Shown here piece by piece: positions 24,353 to 33,500 of a DNA stretch of 51,101 bases (the first letter of the stretch is position 1; every line of letters starts with the position of its first letter). The notes under the pieces are model-generated. The model was not told where the DNA came from and searched no databases. It worked only from the letters and a program-made list of their open reading frames with translations. Position numbers and translations under genes: made by a program. Source of the DNA: a virus; IMG/VR virus record IMGVR_UViG_3300035661_000086, positions 1-51,101 of that record; one strand, 5' to 3'.

Positions 24353-25021
24353 ATGGAATTTCAAATATGTAAGGTTTGTCTTCTTAGTAAGCAATTAACA
24401 ATAGATAATTTTTCTCAAGGCAGCAATAAAAGAAATGGAGTCTTGTGCTCATATTGGTATAAGACTTGCAAAGATTGCGATAAAGATAGGCTGAACAAAA
24501 AATCGCACAAGTATAAAGAAAAAAATAGAAAATCTATTGCTATTAAGCAAACTAAATATCATGCATTAAATAAAGAACAAGATTCAAATACAAAGAAACA
24601 ATGGTATCAAAATAATAAAGAAGCTGTAAAGGCTCGTGTTAAAAAGAATACATATACACGTCGCAGCAATGATTCAATTTTTAGAATGAAAGAAAGTATA
24701 TCTTCTAATATTCGTTCTTGTATCAAGAAGAATAGACAATCATTTTTTAGATTTTTACAATATTCAATTGATGAATTAAAAAAACATTTAGAGAAACAAT
24801 TCGAATCTTGGATGTCATGGAACAATTATGGTATTTATTGTGTAGATAAATGGAAAGACGATGATCAGTCTACTTGGACATGGCAAATTGATCATATTGT
24901 TCCTCATTCAAAATTTATGTATACTTCTATGGAAGACGACAATTTTAAGAAATGTTGGGCATTAGAAAACTTAAGACCGTACTCGGCTAAACAGAATATA
25001 ATTGATGGTAATAGAAGATGA
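24353..25021 (+). CDS. HNH homing endonuclease, free-standing
   Basis: The 222-residue protein has an N-terminal zinc finger (C-K-V-C ... C-K-D-C, residues 6-42) and a very basic helical spacer (45-130). The C-terminal HNH core is W-Q-I-D-H-I-V-P-H-S-K-F followed by K-K-C-W-A-L-E-N-L-R-P. This arrangement is typical of phage homing endonucleases. GGAG lies seven bases before the ATG. It is coupled (ATGA) to the next gene, and both are more AT-rich than their surroundings, consistent with an inserted unit. Confidence 0.87.
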   Translation: MEFQICKVCLLSKQLTIDNFSQGSNKRNGVLCSYWYKTCKDCDKDRLNKKSHKYKEKNRKSIAIKQTKYHALNKEQDSNTKKQWYQNNKEAVKARVKKNTYTRRSNDSIFRMKESISSNIRSCIKKNRQSFFRFLQYSIDELKKHLEKQFESWMSWNNYGIYCVDKWKDDDQSTWTWQIDHIVPHSKFMYTSMEDDNFKKCWALENLRPYSAKQNIIDGNRR

Positions 25022-25773
25022 ATAAACTTATTGATGCACATCATGTAGAATGTAGACGATCCTCTAAATTCTCTAAAACACCCGCTCAATCTTGTAGAAA
25101 AACAGAATTATATCTTTGGGATAAAAATAAATCAAATAGGTGGAGTGATAAGAAGTATTCTACTGAGAGTATGAATCGCACAAAAAAATCAATTTTTAAA
25201 TCATTAGAAAATGAGTTTACTAAATGTGAATGTAGTTTTAATACTTTTTTAGAAGGAATCAAATCATCAAGTTATCTTATAAATGAAGATAACGAAAAAA
25301 AGATCATGGCTACATACATAGCTATGAATATATGTAGAAATCCAAATAATTTAGATGCTGCCCTAAAAAGAAATAAGAAGAATTTTAAGGACAAAATGAT
25401 AAGAAATCAAACTATTGATAGTTTGATTCGTGCACTTTTTCCAATATTTTATTATAATATGCAACACAATCATTATTTTATCAAAACTACAGATGAACTA
25501 TTAATTTGTCCAGATAGTATTATCTATTCCGTGAGGGATAAAAATTATGTAAATGATACTTATCACATAATGCCTTTAACACATAATAAGTATTTATTAT
25601 GCTGTTATGATTTTCATTCTATGAAAGGTAAACAAATAAAAAGAAATTTTACTGCTAATGAAATTAATAATTTGTCATTTATGTCAAATTGTCAATATTT
25701 GTGTGGAGATGACAATACTATTTGTTTAAACATTATGAATAATTTTATTGTAAATGATTTCGTTTATCATTGA
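25018..25773 (+). CDS. Possible DUF4238-like protein, cargo of the HNH insertion
   Basis: The 251-residue product starts with a basic region. It has a middle helical part and a later segment reading F-I-K-T-T-D-E-L-L-I-C-P-D-S-I-I-Y-S with a following M-P-L-T-H-N-K-Y-L-L. This resembles the F-x-T-S-D-N-P-V and P-L-S-P arrangement of DUF4238 proteins. Those are of unknown function, and relatives turn up near defence or mobile genes. The start overlaps the HNH stop, and the gene has the same high AT content. Assignment to the family is tentative. Confidence 0.5.
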   Translation: MNKLIDAHHVECRRSSKFSKTPAQSCRKTELYLWDKNKSNRWSDKKYSTESMNRTKKSIFKSLENEFTKCECSFNTFLEGIKSSSYLINEDNEKKIMATYIAMNICRNPNNLDAALKRNKKNFKDKMIRNQTIDSLIRALFPIFYYNMQHNHYFIKTTDELLICPDSIIYSVRDKNYVNDTYHIMPLTHNKYLLCCYDFHSMKGKQIKRNFTANEINNLSFMSNCQYLCGDDNTICLNIMNNFIVNDFVYH

Positions 25774-25838
25774 AAATTATTAGTATTTTCGTGATGATAT
25801 ATTGCGTATTACACATTATTTGAAAGACGCGTGACGAC

Positions 25839-26627
25839 ATGTCAAATGAATTAAGATTGTCCGTATCCAAAACAAAAACATTTTTGGATTGTAAGGCTAA
25901 GTTTAAGTATGCTTATGTTGAGAAATTGCCAAGAAAAGATTGGGAATTCCATACCTTTGGAAAGTTTTGTCATAAGGTATTAGAGGATTTTCACAATGCT
26001 TATCTTAATGGTTCTCAGGAAGCTTATAGTGTAGTTATGTCCAAATCTTTCAAAGATGCTGTAGTAGAATATAAGTCAGCTATGACTCCAGAGATGAAGA
26101 AGGATTGTTGGAAGATTATTGATCAATATTTAAAGATTGTTACCACAGATAAAAAAAATAATTTGTCCGCCAACGTAATTGCGTGCGAAAAGAATTTCGA
26201 ATTTTTAGTGGATGGTAAAATTATCTTAAATGGGATGATTGACAGAATCCAGATCGATGACGATGGTGTAGTGCATGTCTGCGACTATAAGACGGTCAAA
26301 AATAAAAAATACTTGAAAGACGATTTTTTCCAATTGTTAACATATGCCTATGTTATAATTTCGGAAGATCCTTCAATTGAGAAAGTTAGAGCATCTTACA
26401 TTTTGCTCAGACATGATTTTGAATATATTACTACAGAATTCGCCGTTCCAGAGATTATGAAAATTCAAGATAAGTATCTTGAATATGCTGAACAGATTTT
26501 AACAGAAAAAGAATATATGCCTAATCCAACGGCTCTATGTAATTTCTGCGATTATTTGAATCTTTGTCCAGAGGGCAAAGCTAAATCTTATGGTCAGAAT
26601 ATTTATGGCGAAGTAACATACGGTTAA
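25839..26627 (+). CDS. Cas4/RecB-type PD-(D/E)XK nuclease with Fe-S cysteines
   Basis: The 262-residue nuclease has His45 in G-K-F-C-H, Asp135 in G-M-I-D-R-I and D149-x-K151 in C-D-Y-K-T, followed by the Q-L-L-T-Y-A helix. Cys18 plus C234-x2-C237-x5-C243 make the four-cysteine Fe-S site of the Cas4/AddB class. Such enzymes are ssDNA exonucleases. Here it likely acts in recombination with SbcCD and RecA, since no CRISPR genes or arrays are present. A GATATAT element lies 40 bases upstream. Confidence 0.9.
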   Translation: MSNELRLSVSKTKTFLDCKAKFKYAYVEKLPRKDWEFHTFGKFCHKVLEDFHNAYLNGSQEAYSVVMSKSFKDAVVEYKSAMTPEMKKDCWKIIDQYLKIVTTDKKNNLSANVIACEKNFEFLVDGKIILNGMIDRIQIDDDGVVHVCDYKTVKNKKYLKDDFFQLLTYAYVIISEDPSIEKVRASYILLRHDFEYITTEFAVPEIMKIQDKYLEYAEQILTEKEYMPNPTALCNFCDYLNLCPEGKAKSYGQNIYGEVTYG

Positions 26628-26654
26628 GTTAAAGACATTTTGGTAAGAGGAAAT

Positions 26655-27902
26655 ATGGAAATCGAAGTTAAAGAGCTAGAGTCATGCAAGTTAAGCATAC
26701 AATATGTGGCTGATGCTGGAGAAATTCTAGACAAACGTGGTCAAGTTCTACAAGCTTTTAAGAAAGCTCCTGTTCCCGGATTTAGACCCGGTAAAGGATC
26801 TTTAGATGCTATTAAGATGCATTATAGATCCCAAATAGAAGAGTCTCTAAAAAGAGGTTTAGCAGAAGATGCGTATCACAATACCATTTTCGAAAAGAAA
26901 TTAAGACCACACGGCGCCCCTCTGTTTAAGTCTGTTTTGATGGCAGATGGCAAATTCACATGTGAATTTGAAATTCATGTTAAGCCAGATTTTACATTAG
27001 CTTCTTATGTGGGAATGGATATTCCAAAACCACACTCTGATACTACAGAAGTTGATTTTGCCGAAAAGTTACTTCAAGAACTTAGAGTTAAGTTTGGTGA
27101 AGTCTCTCCATATACCGAAAGTGACACGGTTCAACCTGGCGACAATATCATTATAGACTATGAGGGAACTCTCGACGGAAAAAAGATTAACAATCTTTCC
27201 GCCGAAGGTGAGATGTTAACTGTTGGTCGCAGCCAATTAATGAATTTTGATGACAGTTTGGTTGGTATGACATTGGGAGAAACTAGAGAATTTGATTTGG
27301 TAGTTCCAGAACATGGTTTACCATCTTTAGCTGGCAAGACTCTTCATTTCAAAGTCACTTTGAATATGGGTTCAAAAACGGAGCCGTGTCCATTAGATGA
27401 TACTCTGGCGCACAAATTAGGCAAGAAAGATTTTGCAGAATTAAGAGAGCATGTCAATGGTATGTCAATGACTAGAATGACAAATAATTTCAAAATGCAA
27501 ATCATAGAGGCTATTTCTGCTCGTTTGGTAGCTGATAATAACTTCACTGTTCCAAATTGGTTAAGTTTGTCAGAGGCTCAATACTTAGTACATAATGCTA
27601 AGGCTGATTGGGACGCCATGGCAGAAGAAGATAAACAAAGATACATTGAAATTGCAGAAAAAAATGTAAAATTGGCTCTTATCTTGGATAAAGTAAGAGA
27701 ATCTGAACTAGATGCACAAATTACAGATCAAGAAGTGTTTGAAGTCATCAAACAGAATTTAATGAAAACTCAAACAAAAGATTCAGTAGATAATGCAATT
27801 AAAGAGATGAATAGAACTGGTTATTTACAAATTCTATTCTCTAGAATCAAAGATGAATACGCATTGGATTTCATCGCTAAGAAGATTAATATTGTTGAAT
27901 AA
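26655..27902 (+). CDS. tig: Trigger factor, full length
   Basis: The 415 residues cover all three trigger-factor domains. The ribosome-binding domain carries the docking loop P-G-F-R-P-G-K-G-S (G42-F43-R44), at the same place as G43-F44-R45 in E. coli. The FKBP-type prolyl isomerase domain (G-D-N-I-I-I-D-Y-E-G-T-L-D-G-K ... P-x-L-A-G-K) spans about 150-240. The helical substrate-binding arms fill 245-415. AGAGG precedes the ATG, and the five codons upstream in frame are not needed. Trigger factor cradles nascent chains at the ribosome exit. With the docking loop kept, competition with the host protein is likely. Phage-encoded versions are rarely noted. Confidence 0.93.
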   Translation: MEIEVKELESCKLSIQYVADAGEILDKRGQVLQAFKKAPVPGFRPGKGSLDAIKMHYRSQIEESLKRGLAEDAYHNTIFEKKLRPHGAPLFKSVLMADGKFTCEFEIHVKPDFTLASYVGMDIPKPHSDTTEVDFAEKLLQELRVKFGEVSPYTESDTVQPGDNIIIDYEGTLDGKKINNLSAEGEMLTVGRSQLMNFDDSLVGMTLGETREFDLVVPEHGLPSLAGKTLHFKVTLNMGSKTEPCPLDDTLAHKLGKKDFAELREHVNGMSMTRMTNNFKMQIIEAISARLVADNNFTVPNWLSLSEAQYLVHNAKADWDAMAEEDKQRYIEIAEKNVKLALILDKVRESELDAQITDQEVFEVIKQNLMKTQTKDSVDNAIKEMNRTGYLQILFSRIKDEYALDFIAKKINIVE

Positions 27903-27913
27903 GGAAGAATAAA

Positions 27914-28240
27914 ATGAGTAAGAAACAAAATGATAGCGCCGATAATGAGATGTTTGCTTTTCCAGAGAAGTGGGCTAAGGTAATTAAAGATATACCTGAG
28001 TTTAAAGATTCCGCTGATGCAGCCAGTCCAGAATCATTGAAAAAGATCATTGTGACTTGTGAAGGCAATATTTATACAATAGAAAAAGAAAAAGAAGGCG
28101 ACATTAAGTTAAATGCTGCTAAGGAAATCAAGAAGGAATTAGAAGCCCCTTATCGTGATGCTGCTAAAGTTCAGATGGCAAAAATCAAGTATGCATTATT
28201 TTTACTTGAAGGTAAGGGTGTGGACATTTCAGATAAGTAA
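27914..28240 (+). CDS. Unknown protein, 108 aa
   Basis: The start follows AAGGA, 11 bases after the trigger factor stop, so it is in the same operon. A charged N-terminal segment is followed by a small alpha/beta domain (I-I-V-T-C-E-G-N-I-Y-T-I) and a helical C-terminus. No family is recognised. A link to trigger factor function is possible only by position. Confidence 0.7.
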   Translation: MSKKQNDSADNEMFAFPEKWAKVIKDIPEFKDSADAASPESLKKIIVTCEGNIYTIEKEKEGDIKLNAAKEIKKELEAPYRDAAKVQMAKIKYALFLLEGKGVDISDK

Positions 28241-28281
28241 ATAACATCTTTAGTATCTATTAATAATTACATATTTTAATT

Positions 28282-29199
28282 ATGTCTAAAATAGATACTA
28301 AAGAGTTACGTTTTATTAAAAAAGCCCAATTAAAACACGGAAATACTTTTAATTATACAAAAGTTGTATTTAAAGATTCTCATACTAAGGTTAGTATTAT
28401 ATGTAATATACATGGTATATTCGAACAATCTCCAACCAATCATTTATGTGGACAAGGTTGTCCAAAATGTGGTAAATTAAGTAGCAATACTACAAGATCA
28501 TTAGGTTTTAAAAATTTTGTAGATCAATCCATAATAGTGCATGATAAAAAATATGATTATTCTAAAGTCAATTACAAAAATAATCATACTAAAATAATAA
28601 TAATTTGTTTAATTCATGGCGAGTTTAATCAAACACCACAAAATCATCTTCTTGGTAAAGGATGTTTTACTTGCGCAATACAATCAATAAAAAATAAGTT
28701 ATCTAAAAGTACTAAGGAATTTATTGATCAAGCATCTGTCATTCATGATAATAAATATGATTACTCTAAGGTTGTTTATTCTAATTCTTTTGATAAAGTA
28801 TTGATCGCATGTAAAAAACATGGTTTGTTTTCGCAACAACCAGTAAAACATTTATGTGGACAAGGTTGCCCGACATGTAACCATTTAATATCTAAAGCAG
28901 AAATTAAATGGTTAGATAGTTTATCTGTTCCTGAAGAATTCAGACATAAAACTATCAAGATTAATGGTAAAAATTATATAGTAGATGCTTTTGACTTTAA
29001 TACTAATACTATTTATGAGTTTTATGGAGATTATTGGCATGGTAATCCTAAAAAATATGATTCACAAAAAATGAATCTTACAGTTAAAAAAACTTTTGGT
29101 AGTTTATATAAAAAAACAGTAGACAGAGAGTTGGCATTAAAAAATGCCAAGTATAATATCGTTTCAATATGGGAATCTGATTTTAATAAGAAAGAATAA
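28282..29199 (+). CDS. Vsr-like (EDxHD) homing endonuclease with three DUF723 repeats
   Basis: Three repeats of about 55-60 residues (starting near 10, 76 and 142) share the pattern H-x-x-K-Y-x-Y-S-K-V ... I-x-C-x-x-H-G-x-F-x-Q ... H-L-x-G-x-G-C-x-x-C. Each carries a Cys/His zinc-type site and is likely DNA-binding. The C-terminal nuclease has K-W-L-D-S-L, V-D-A-F-D and E-F-Y-G-D-Y-W-H-G-N-P, as in the Vsr-related EDxHD homing enzymes such as I-Bth0305I. It is free-standing in a gap between two small genes and has a paralogue at 49.3 kb. Confidence 0.85.
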   Translation: MSKIDTKELRFIKKAQLKHGNTFNYTKVVFKDSHTKVSIICNIHGIFEQSPTNHLCGQGCPKCGKLSSNTTRSLGFKNFVDQSIIVHDKKYDYSKVNYKNNHTKIIIICLIHGEFNQTPQNHLLGKGCFTCAIQSIKNKLSKSTKEFIDQASVIHDNKYDYSKVVYSNSFDKVLIACKKHGLFSQQPVKHLCGQGCPTCNHLISKAEIKWLDSLSVPEEFRHKTIKINGKNYIVDAFDFNTNTIYEFYGDYWHGNPKKYDSQKMNLTVKKTFGSLYKKTVDRELALKNAKYNIVSIWESDFNKKE

Positions 29200-29203
29200 T
29201 TAT

Positions 29204-29449
29204 ATGACAGCCTCTGATAATAAAAAAATAGACGATAAAATAAATGAAGAAAACTCTCAACCTAATAAAGTTATTAATAACTTAGAAAGGAAAATAGAAC
29301 ATCTTTCTAATAAAGGAATAAAAAAACTAGAAGACAAATCATCTACTCATACCATAAAGAATAATCTTAAAGCCATTCGGAATCATTTTGAATCTAAAGG
29401 TTATAAAATTACTTTTGTATGTGATACATTGTATATAAGTTGGGATTAA
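29204..29449 (+). CDS. Small charged unknown, 81 aa
   Basis: The ATG lies five bases after the homing-endonuclease stop. The first 50 residues are Lys/Asn/Glu-rich and likely a coil. The last 30 read as a compact fold (F-E-S-K-G-Y-K-I-T-F-V-C-D-T-L-Y-I-S-W). Whether it was a longer gene before the adjacent insertion is unclear. No homology is recognised. Confidence 0.6.
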   Translation: MTASDNKKIDDKINEENSQPNKVINNLERKIEHLSNKGIKKLEDKSSTHTIKNNLKAIRNHFESKGYKITFVCDTLYISWD

Positions 29450-29452
29450 TTC

Positions 29453-29731
29453 ATGAAGGTTGAAAAGTTTACTATTCAATCCTGTTGTGGAAGAATGTCA
29501 ATAATCTTTAAGACTGACCAACCCTTAACCAAAGTACATTTGGCGGGGTTGGTCAAGGTTGGATTCAACGAGCATCAACATTTTACTAAAGCTGGAATCC
29601 TATATGCCGATAATTCGGACTTTATAGTGACGGGTCCGATCGGCTCGGACCGACTTCAAGTAAAGTGTAAGGCTGCGGAATGCGACCAAAAACTTAATGA
29701 TCTTGAGGCATTACTTCAAACAATAGGGTGA
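29453..29731 (+). CDS. Unknown beta-rich protein, 92 aa
   Basis: The ATG is three bases after the previous stop. Alternating strands with a C-C pair near residues 11-12 and later single Cys (72, 77) give a small beta-rich domain. The stretch K-V-H-L-A-G-L-V-K-V-G-F is hydrophobic but too short for a membrane span. The TGA overlaps the GTG or lies just before the ATG of the metalloprotease gene. Confidence 0.68.
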   Translation: MKVEKFTIQSCCGRMSIIFKTDQPLTKVHLAGLVKVGFNEHQHFTKAGILYADNSDFIVTGPIGSDRLQVKCKAAECDQKLNDLEALLQTIG

Positions 29732-29733
29732 AT

Positions 29734-30393
29734 ATGACTGCTAATAGCTCAGGATCCATAGAAAATATTAGAAAGAAAGTCACTCACACACATGAATTGA
29801 TATCTACCGCTTATCATGAGGCTGGTCATACGATTTATGGGCTATTGCACTATATGAAGGTTAATATGGTGCATATTTTTGAAGATAAGAAATCAAAAAG
29901 AATATGTGGTTTTACACATTTTAACTATCCAATAGCCATGGAAGTAGAAGATTCTGAGCTATCAAAACAATTAATGAAATCAGATATCTGTGTTAATTAC
30001 GCAGGTTTGATTGCCGAAAAGTATCATTTTAAAAATGTTTCAGGATCCGATAAATTTCCCGGATTTTGGAAAAATGGATCATCAAGTGATACTATGGCTG
30101 CTGCGGCGTTGATTAAACAATTAGCAACACCAGGCAGAAAAAGATATAATCTCAAAAAAAAGTTAATTAAAGAAACTCATTATGAGGTTCAACAACATTG
30201 GGAAGCAGTTGTTTTAGTTTCTCATGCTCTTTTCCAAAAGAAAAGACTTTACTTTTCAGATTTGAAAGAGATTCTAACTAAAAAATCTGAAAATAAAGAA
30301 TTTTGGAAAGCGCAATTTAAAAACATTGACTATATTTTCGAAAATGGCGATGACCTTGACGAAAAAAGTCTAAAATCTATACTGTGCGGGTAA
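29734..30393 (+). CDS. M41 (FtsH-type) metalloprotease domain, stand-alone
   Basis: The zinc motif H28-E29-A-G-H32 lies in S-T-A-Y-H-E-A-G-H-T-I, and the helix V-N-Y-A-G-L-I-A-E follows. A later G-S-S-S-D-T-M-A-A-A supplies the Asp that is the third ligand in FtsH. There is no AAA+ domain and no membrane segment, so an unfoldase would have to be supplied in trans. I use the ATG behind AGGGTG; a GTG two codons earlier overlaps the previous stop. The substrate is unknown. Confidence 0.82.
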   Translation: MTANSSGSIENIRKKVTHTHELISTAYHEAGHTIYGLLHYMKVNMVHIFEDKKSKRICGFTHFNYPIAMEVEDSELSKQLMKSDICVNYAGLIAEKYHFKNVSGSDKFPGFWKNGSSSDTMAAAALIKQLATPGRKRYNLKKKLIKETHYEVQQHWEAVVLVSHALFQKKRLYFSDLKEILTKKSENKEFWKAQFKNIDYIFENGDDLDEKSLKSILCG

Positions 30394-30430
30394 GTTTCAT
30401 TTTCACCGGTATTCCCTGACAAACACACGT

Positions 30431-30447
30431 GCCCTATTTATTAGGGC
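30431..30447 (+). terminator. Hairpin in the gap before the polymerase gene
   Basis: GCCCTA and TAGGGC pair around a five-base loop in the 115-base gap. A run of four T residues follows only nine bases later, so it may be a weak terminator or an RNA leader structure. The rest of the gap holds AT-rich sequence (TATTATTGTCATAATA) and an AAGGAT ribosome site, but no gene. Confidence 0.4.
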
Positions 30448-30508
30448 AAAGTGCTTTTACATAAGCCTGATGTGTATTATTGTCATAATACCTTAACAAG
30501 GATAAGTC

Positions 30509-33500
30509 ATGACTGATTTTGTATCGTTACACAATCAAACGTATTTTTCTATTCTAGATTCTCTTATTTCTCCCAAGGAGCTCTTTTTAAGAGCTAAAGA
30601 GCTTGGGCAATCAGCGATTGCAATCACAGATCACGGTACACTTGCTTCTGCATGGGACGCTCTGAAGGCTTCCAAAGAAACAGGGATTAAGTTAATCATG
30701 GGGTGTGAATGCTATTTTCAAAATTCTTCTGATAATGTGGAAGATAAATTCCGCCATGTAATTTTATTGGCAAAGAATGCAATAGGTTACAAAAATCTAT
30801 TAACAATCAATAAAAAAGGTTTCGACCAAGGTGCTTTTTTAGGTAAAAGAGTTTATCCTGTGGTTGACTGGAAACTATTAGAGACTTACGGCGAAGGTCT
30901 AATTTGTTTGACCGCTTGCGGTAATGGTATTGTTTCACAATTGTTGACCAACGGTAAGTTTGATGAGGCAGAAAAAACTCTTCTCAAACTAAAAGATATA
31001 TTTGGAGACAATTTAGGAATTGAAATTCTGCCAAACAATATGGATCGAGGTTCTAATTTCTATTCTGATAAAATTGATCAAAGATTCCTTAATCGTAGAT
31101 TAATTGAATTAGGTAAGAAATATAATATTCGTTTAGTTGCTGCTTGTAATGCTCATTACCTTAAGAAAGAAGATCATGATATCCATGATGTTTTCTTAGC
31201 AATTGGATCGCATCAGCCGGCATATTCTAATTTCAGGCTTAAATATAATGTTCCAGATTTTTATCTCAAGTCTGGTGATGAAGTAAAAAACTTCTTTTCT
31301 AGAAATTTCGGTGAAGAATTTGCTGAACAAGTTTGTGCCAACAGTGTACATTTTGCTTCTCTATGCGAATTCCCCAATTGGATAGATCCAAAATACTCTA
31401 ATCCTTCTGGAAAAGAATTGCCAATTTTCCCTGTTAAAGATGAGGTTGATTATTTAGTTTTTCGTACTTGGGCATCTAAACTGCCAGAAGAATTACAAAA
31501 ACTAGATGAAGACAAATTATTTCTTCGTTATAGGTGCGAAATTAAGTTTGATTCTAGAGTTAATATTCTTTCTGACGAAGAACGTGATATTTACAATAAA
31601 CGCATTGCAGAAGAATTGGACGTACTAGAATATCATGGATTTTCTAGCTATATGTTAATTGTGGCAGATTATATTGATTGGGCACGTCGCCATGATATAG
31701 CAGTTGGTGAAGGTCGTGGTTCAGTAGGAGGTTCTTTAATTGCCTTCTTGTTAGGAATTCATCAAGCAGATCCAATTAAGTATAACTTGATTTTTGCCAG
31801 ATTCCACAATAAAGAAAAATCAAGTTTTCCTGATATTGATACTGATTTTGCTCCATCAGGACGCGCATTAGTACAAGATTACTTAAAAAAGAAATATGGC
31901 GAAGATAGCGTAGCTCACGTTTCTAACGTTAATACCATTACACCAAAAGTTTATGTTAGAGATATTGCAAGATCATGTGAATTAGGTGGCTCCCGTGAGG
32001 AGGCTATTAGAATTGGAAATGATGTTGCAGATTGTCTTCCAGCAGATATTCATTCTATTGATGACGCTTTGAACAAAGTACCTTTGTTCACGGAATATTG
32101 TAAAAAGTATCCTGAATTCATTAGATATAAGGAAATCTGTGGCAAATATAGGGCATGGTCTACTCATGCTGGTGGTATTATTATTTCTGCTAGACCATTG
32201 ACAGGATTAGTTCCGTTAAGAAAAGATAAAGATGGTGCTTTGGCTATCGAATACGATAAAGATAAAGCAGAAGAAAATGGTTTAGTTAAAATGGATACTT
32301 TGGGTCTTTCGACTCTAGATATCATTGGACAAACCTTACAACTAATTAAGGAATCTGGCAAGCCTCTCCCACCAGATCCTTTGAATTATGAAGAATATGA
32401 CCAATTGTCTTACGACTTAATTTCTCATGGAAATACATTCTGTGTATTTCAATTAGGTACCAGTGGTGGTACTATTGATTTATGTCGTAAGATCAAACCA
32501 AAATCCGTCAATGATATTAGCTATGTCAATTCTTTAGCAAGACCGTCTGCAAGAGATATGCGTAGCGATTTTATTGCAACCAAAGATGGTAAAAAGCCAT
32601 TCGCATTATTGCACCCTTCCTTAGGAAGAGCGTTTAATAATACTTATGGATTTGGTTTGTATGAAGAATCTTTAATGTATTTAGCGCAAGATGTTGCCGG
32701 TTGGAACTTGCATTCCGCAGATCGTCTTCGTAAATTAACGAAAGAAAAAGGAAAGAATCCCAAAAAGGCTCAACAATGGAGATTGGAATTCATTAATGAT
32801 GCAGTTAAGAATGATATTAGTGAGGAAATCGCTAAGAAGATTTGGGATGAGGTTGTAGATAAGTTCCAGGGCTATGGTTTTAATATGTCCCACAGTGTAC
32901 TTTATTCTATGACTAGTTATAAGACAGCTTATTTAAAAGCTCATTATCCAGTAGAGTTCTTGATGGCAAACTTAATGGCAGAAGTTAAATCTAACACCCC
33001 TGATGCTAAGGCTAATATTGAAAAAATCAAGAAGGAGTTAAGGCAACATAATGTTAAGATTGTTCCGCCAGATATTAACAAATCACAATTAAGTTACACC
33101 ATATCCAAAGACAATAAGTTGTTAACTGGTTTGGATGCTTTGAAGTTTGTTGGCGAAGATGCAATCAAAGATATTATTGAAAAAAGACCATTCAATAACT
33201 TTTTCGATTTCATGGTTAGAGTAGATTCTAGAAAAGTTAGAGCAAATGCTATTCAGGCATTAGCTGCTGCTGGTAGTATGGACCATTTCGGAATTTCCAG
33301 AAAATCAATTTATCTATATTGTTCAGATTATAGAAAGAAATTGCAAGTTTGGTTAAAGAAGCATGATCTTAACAAAGAAGAATTTATTTATCCTTGGCCA
33401 AAAGAAGCAGAATGGAAGCTGTCAGAGTTGTATGCTTTGGAACAGTATTATTTGGGAGAATCTTTCGTTTGTAAACCTGCTGAAGCTTATGGCAAGTTCT

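Noticed and set aside
25839-26627. The Cas4-like gene as part of a CRISPR-Cas system
   Set aside because: No cas1, cas2 or effector genes and no repeat-spacer array are in the window. The neighbours are recombination and chaperone genes.
28282-29199. Triple repeats in the homing endonucleases as a CRISPR-like or satellite array
   Set aside because: The repetition is at protein level with divergent DNA, in frame and of about 55-60 residues, typical of DUF723 modules.
30394-30508. tRNA or other RNA gene in the gap before the polymerase
   Set aside because: Only one short hairpin is found; there is no cloverleaf, acceptor stem or T-loop consensus.
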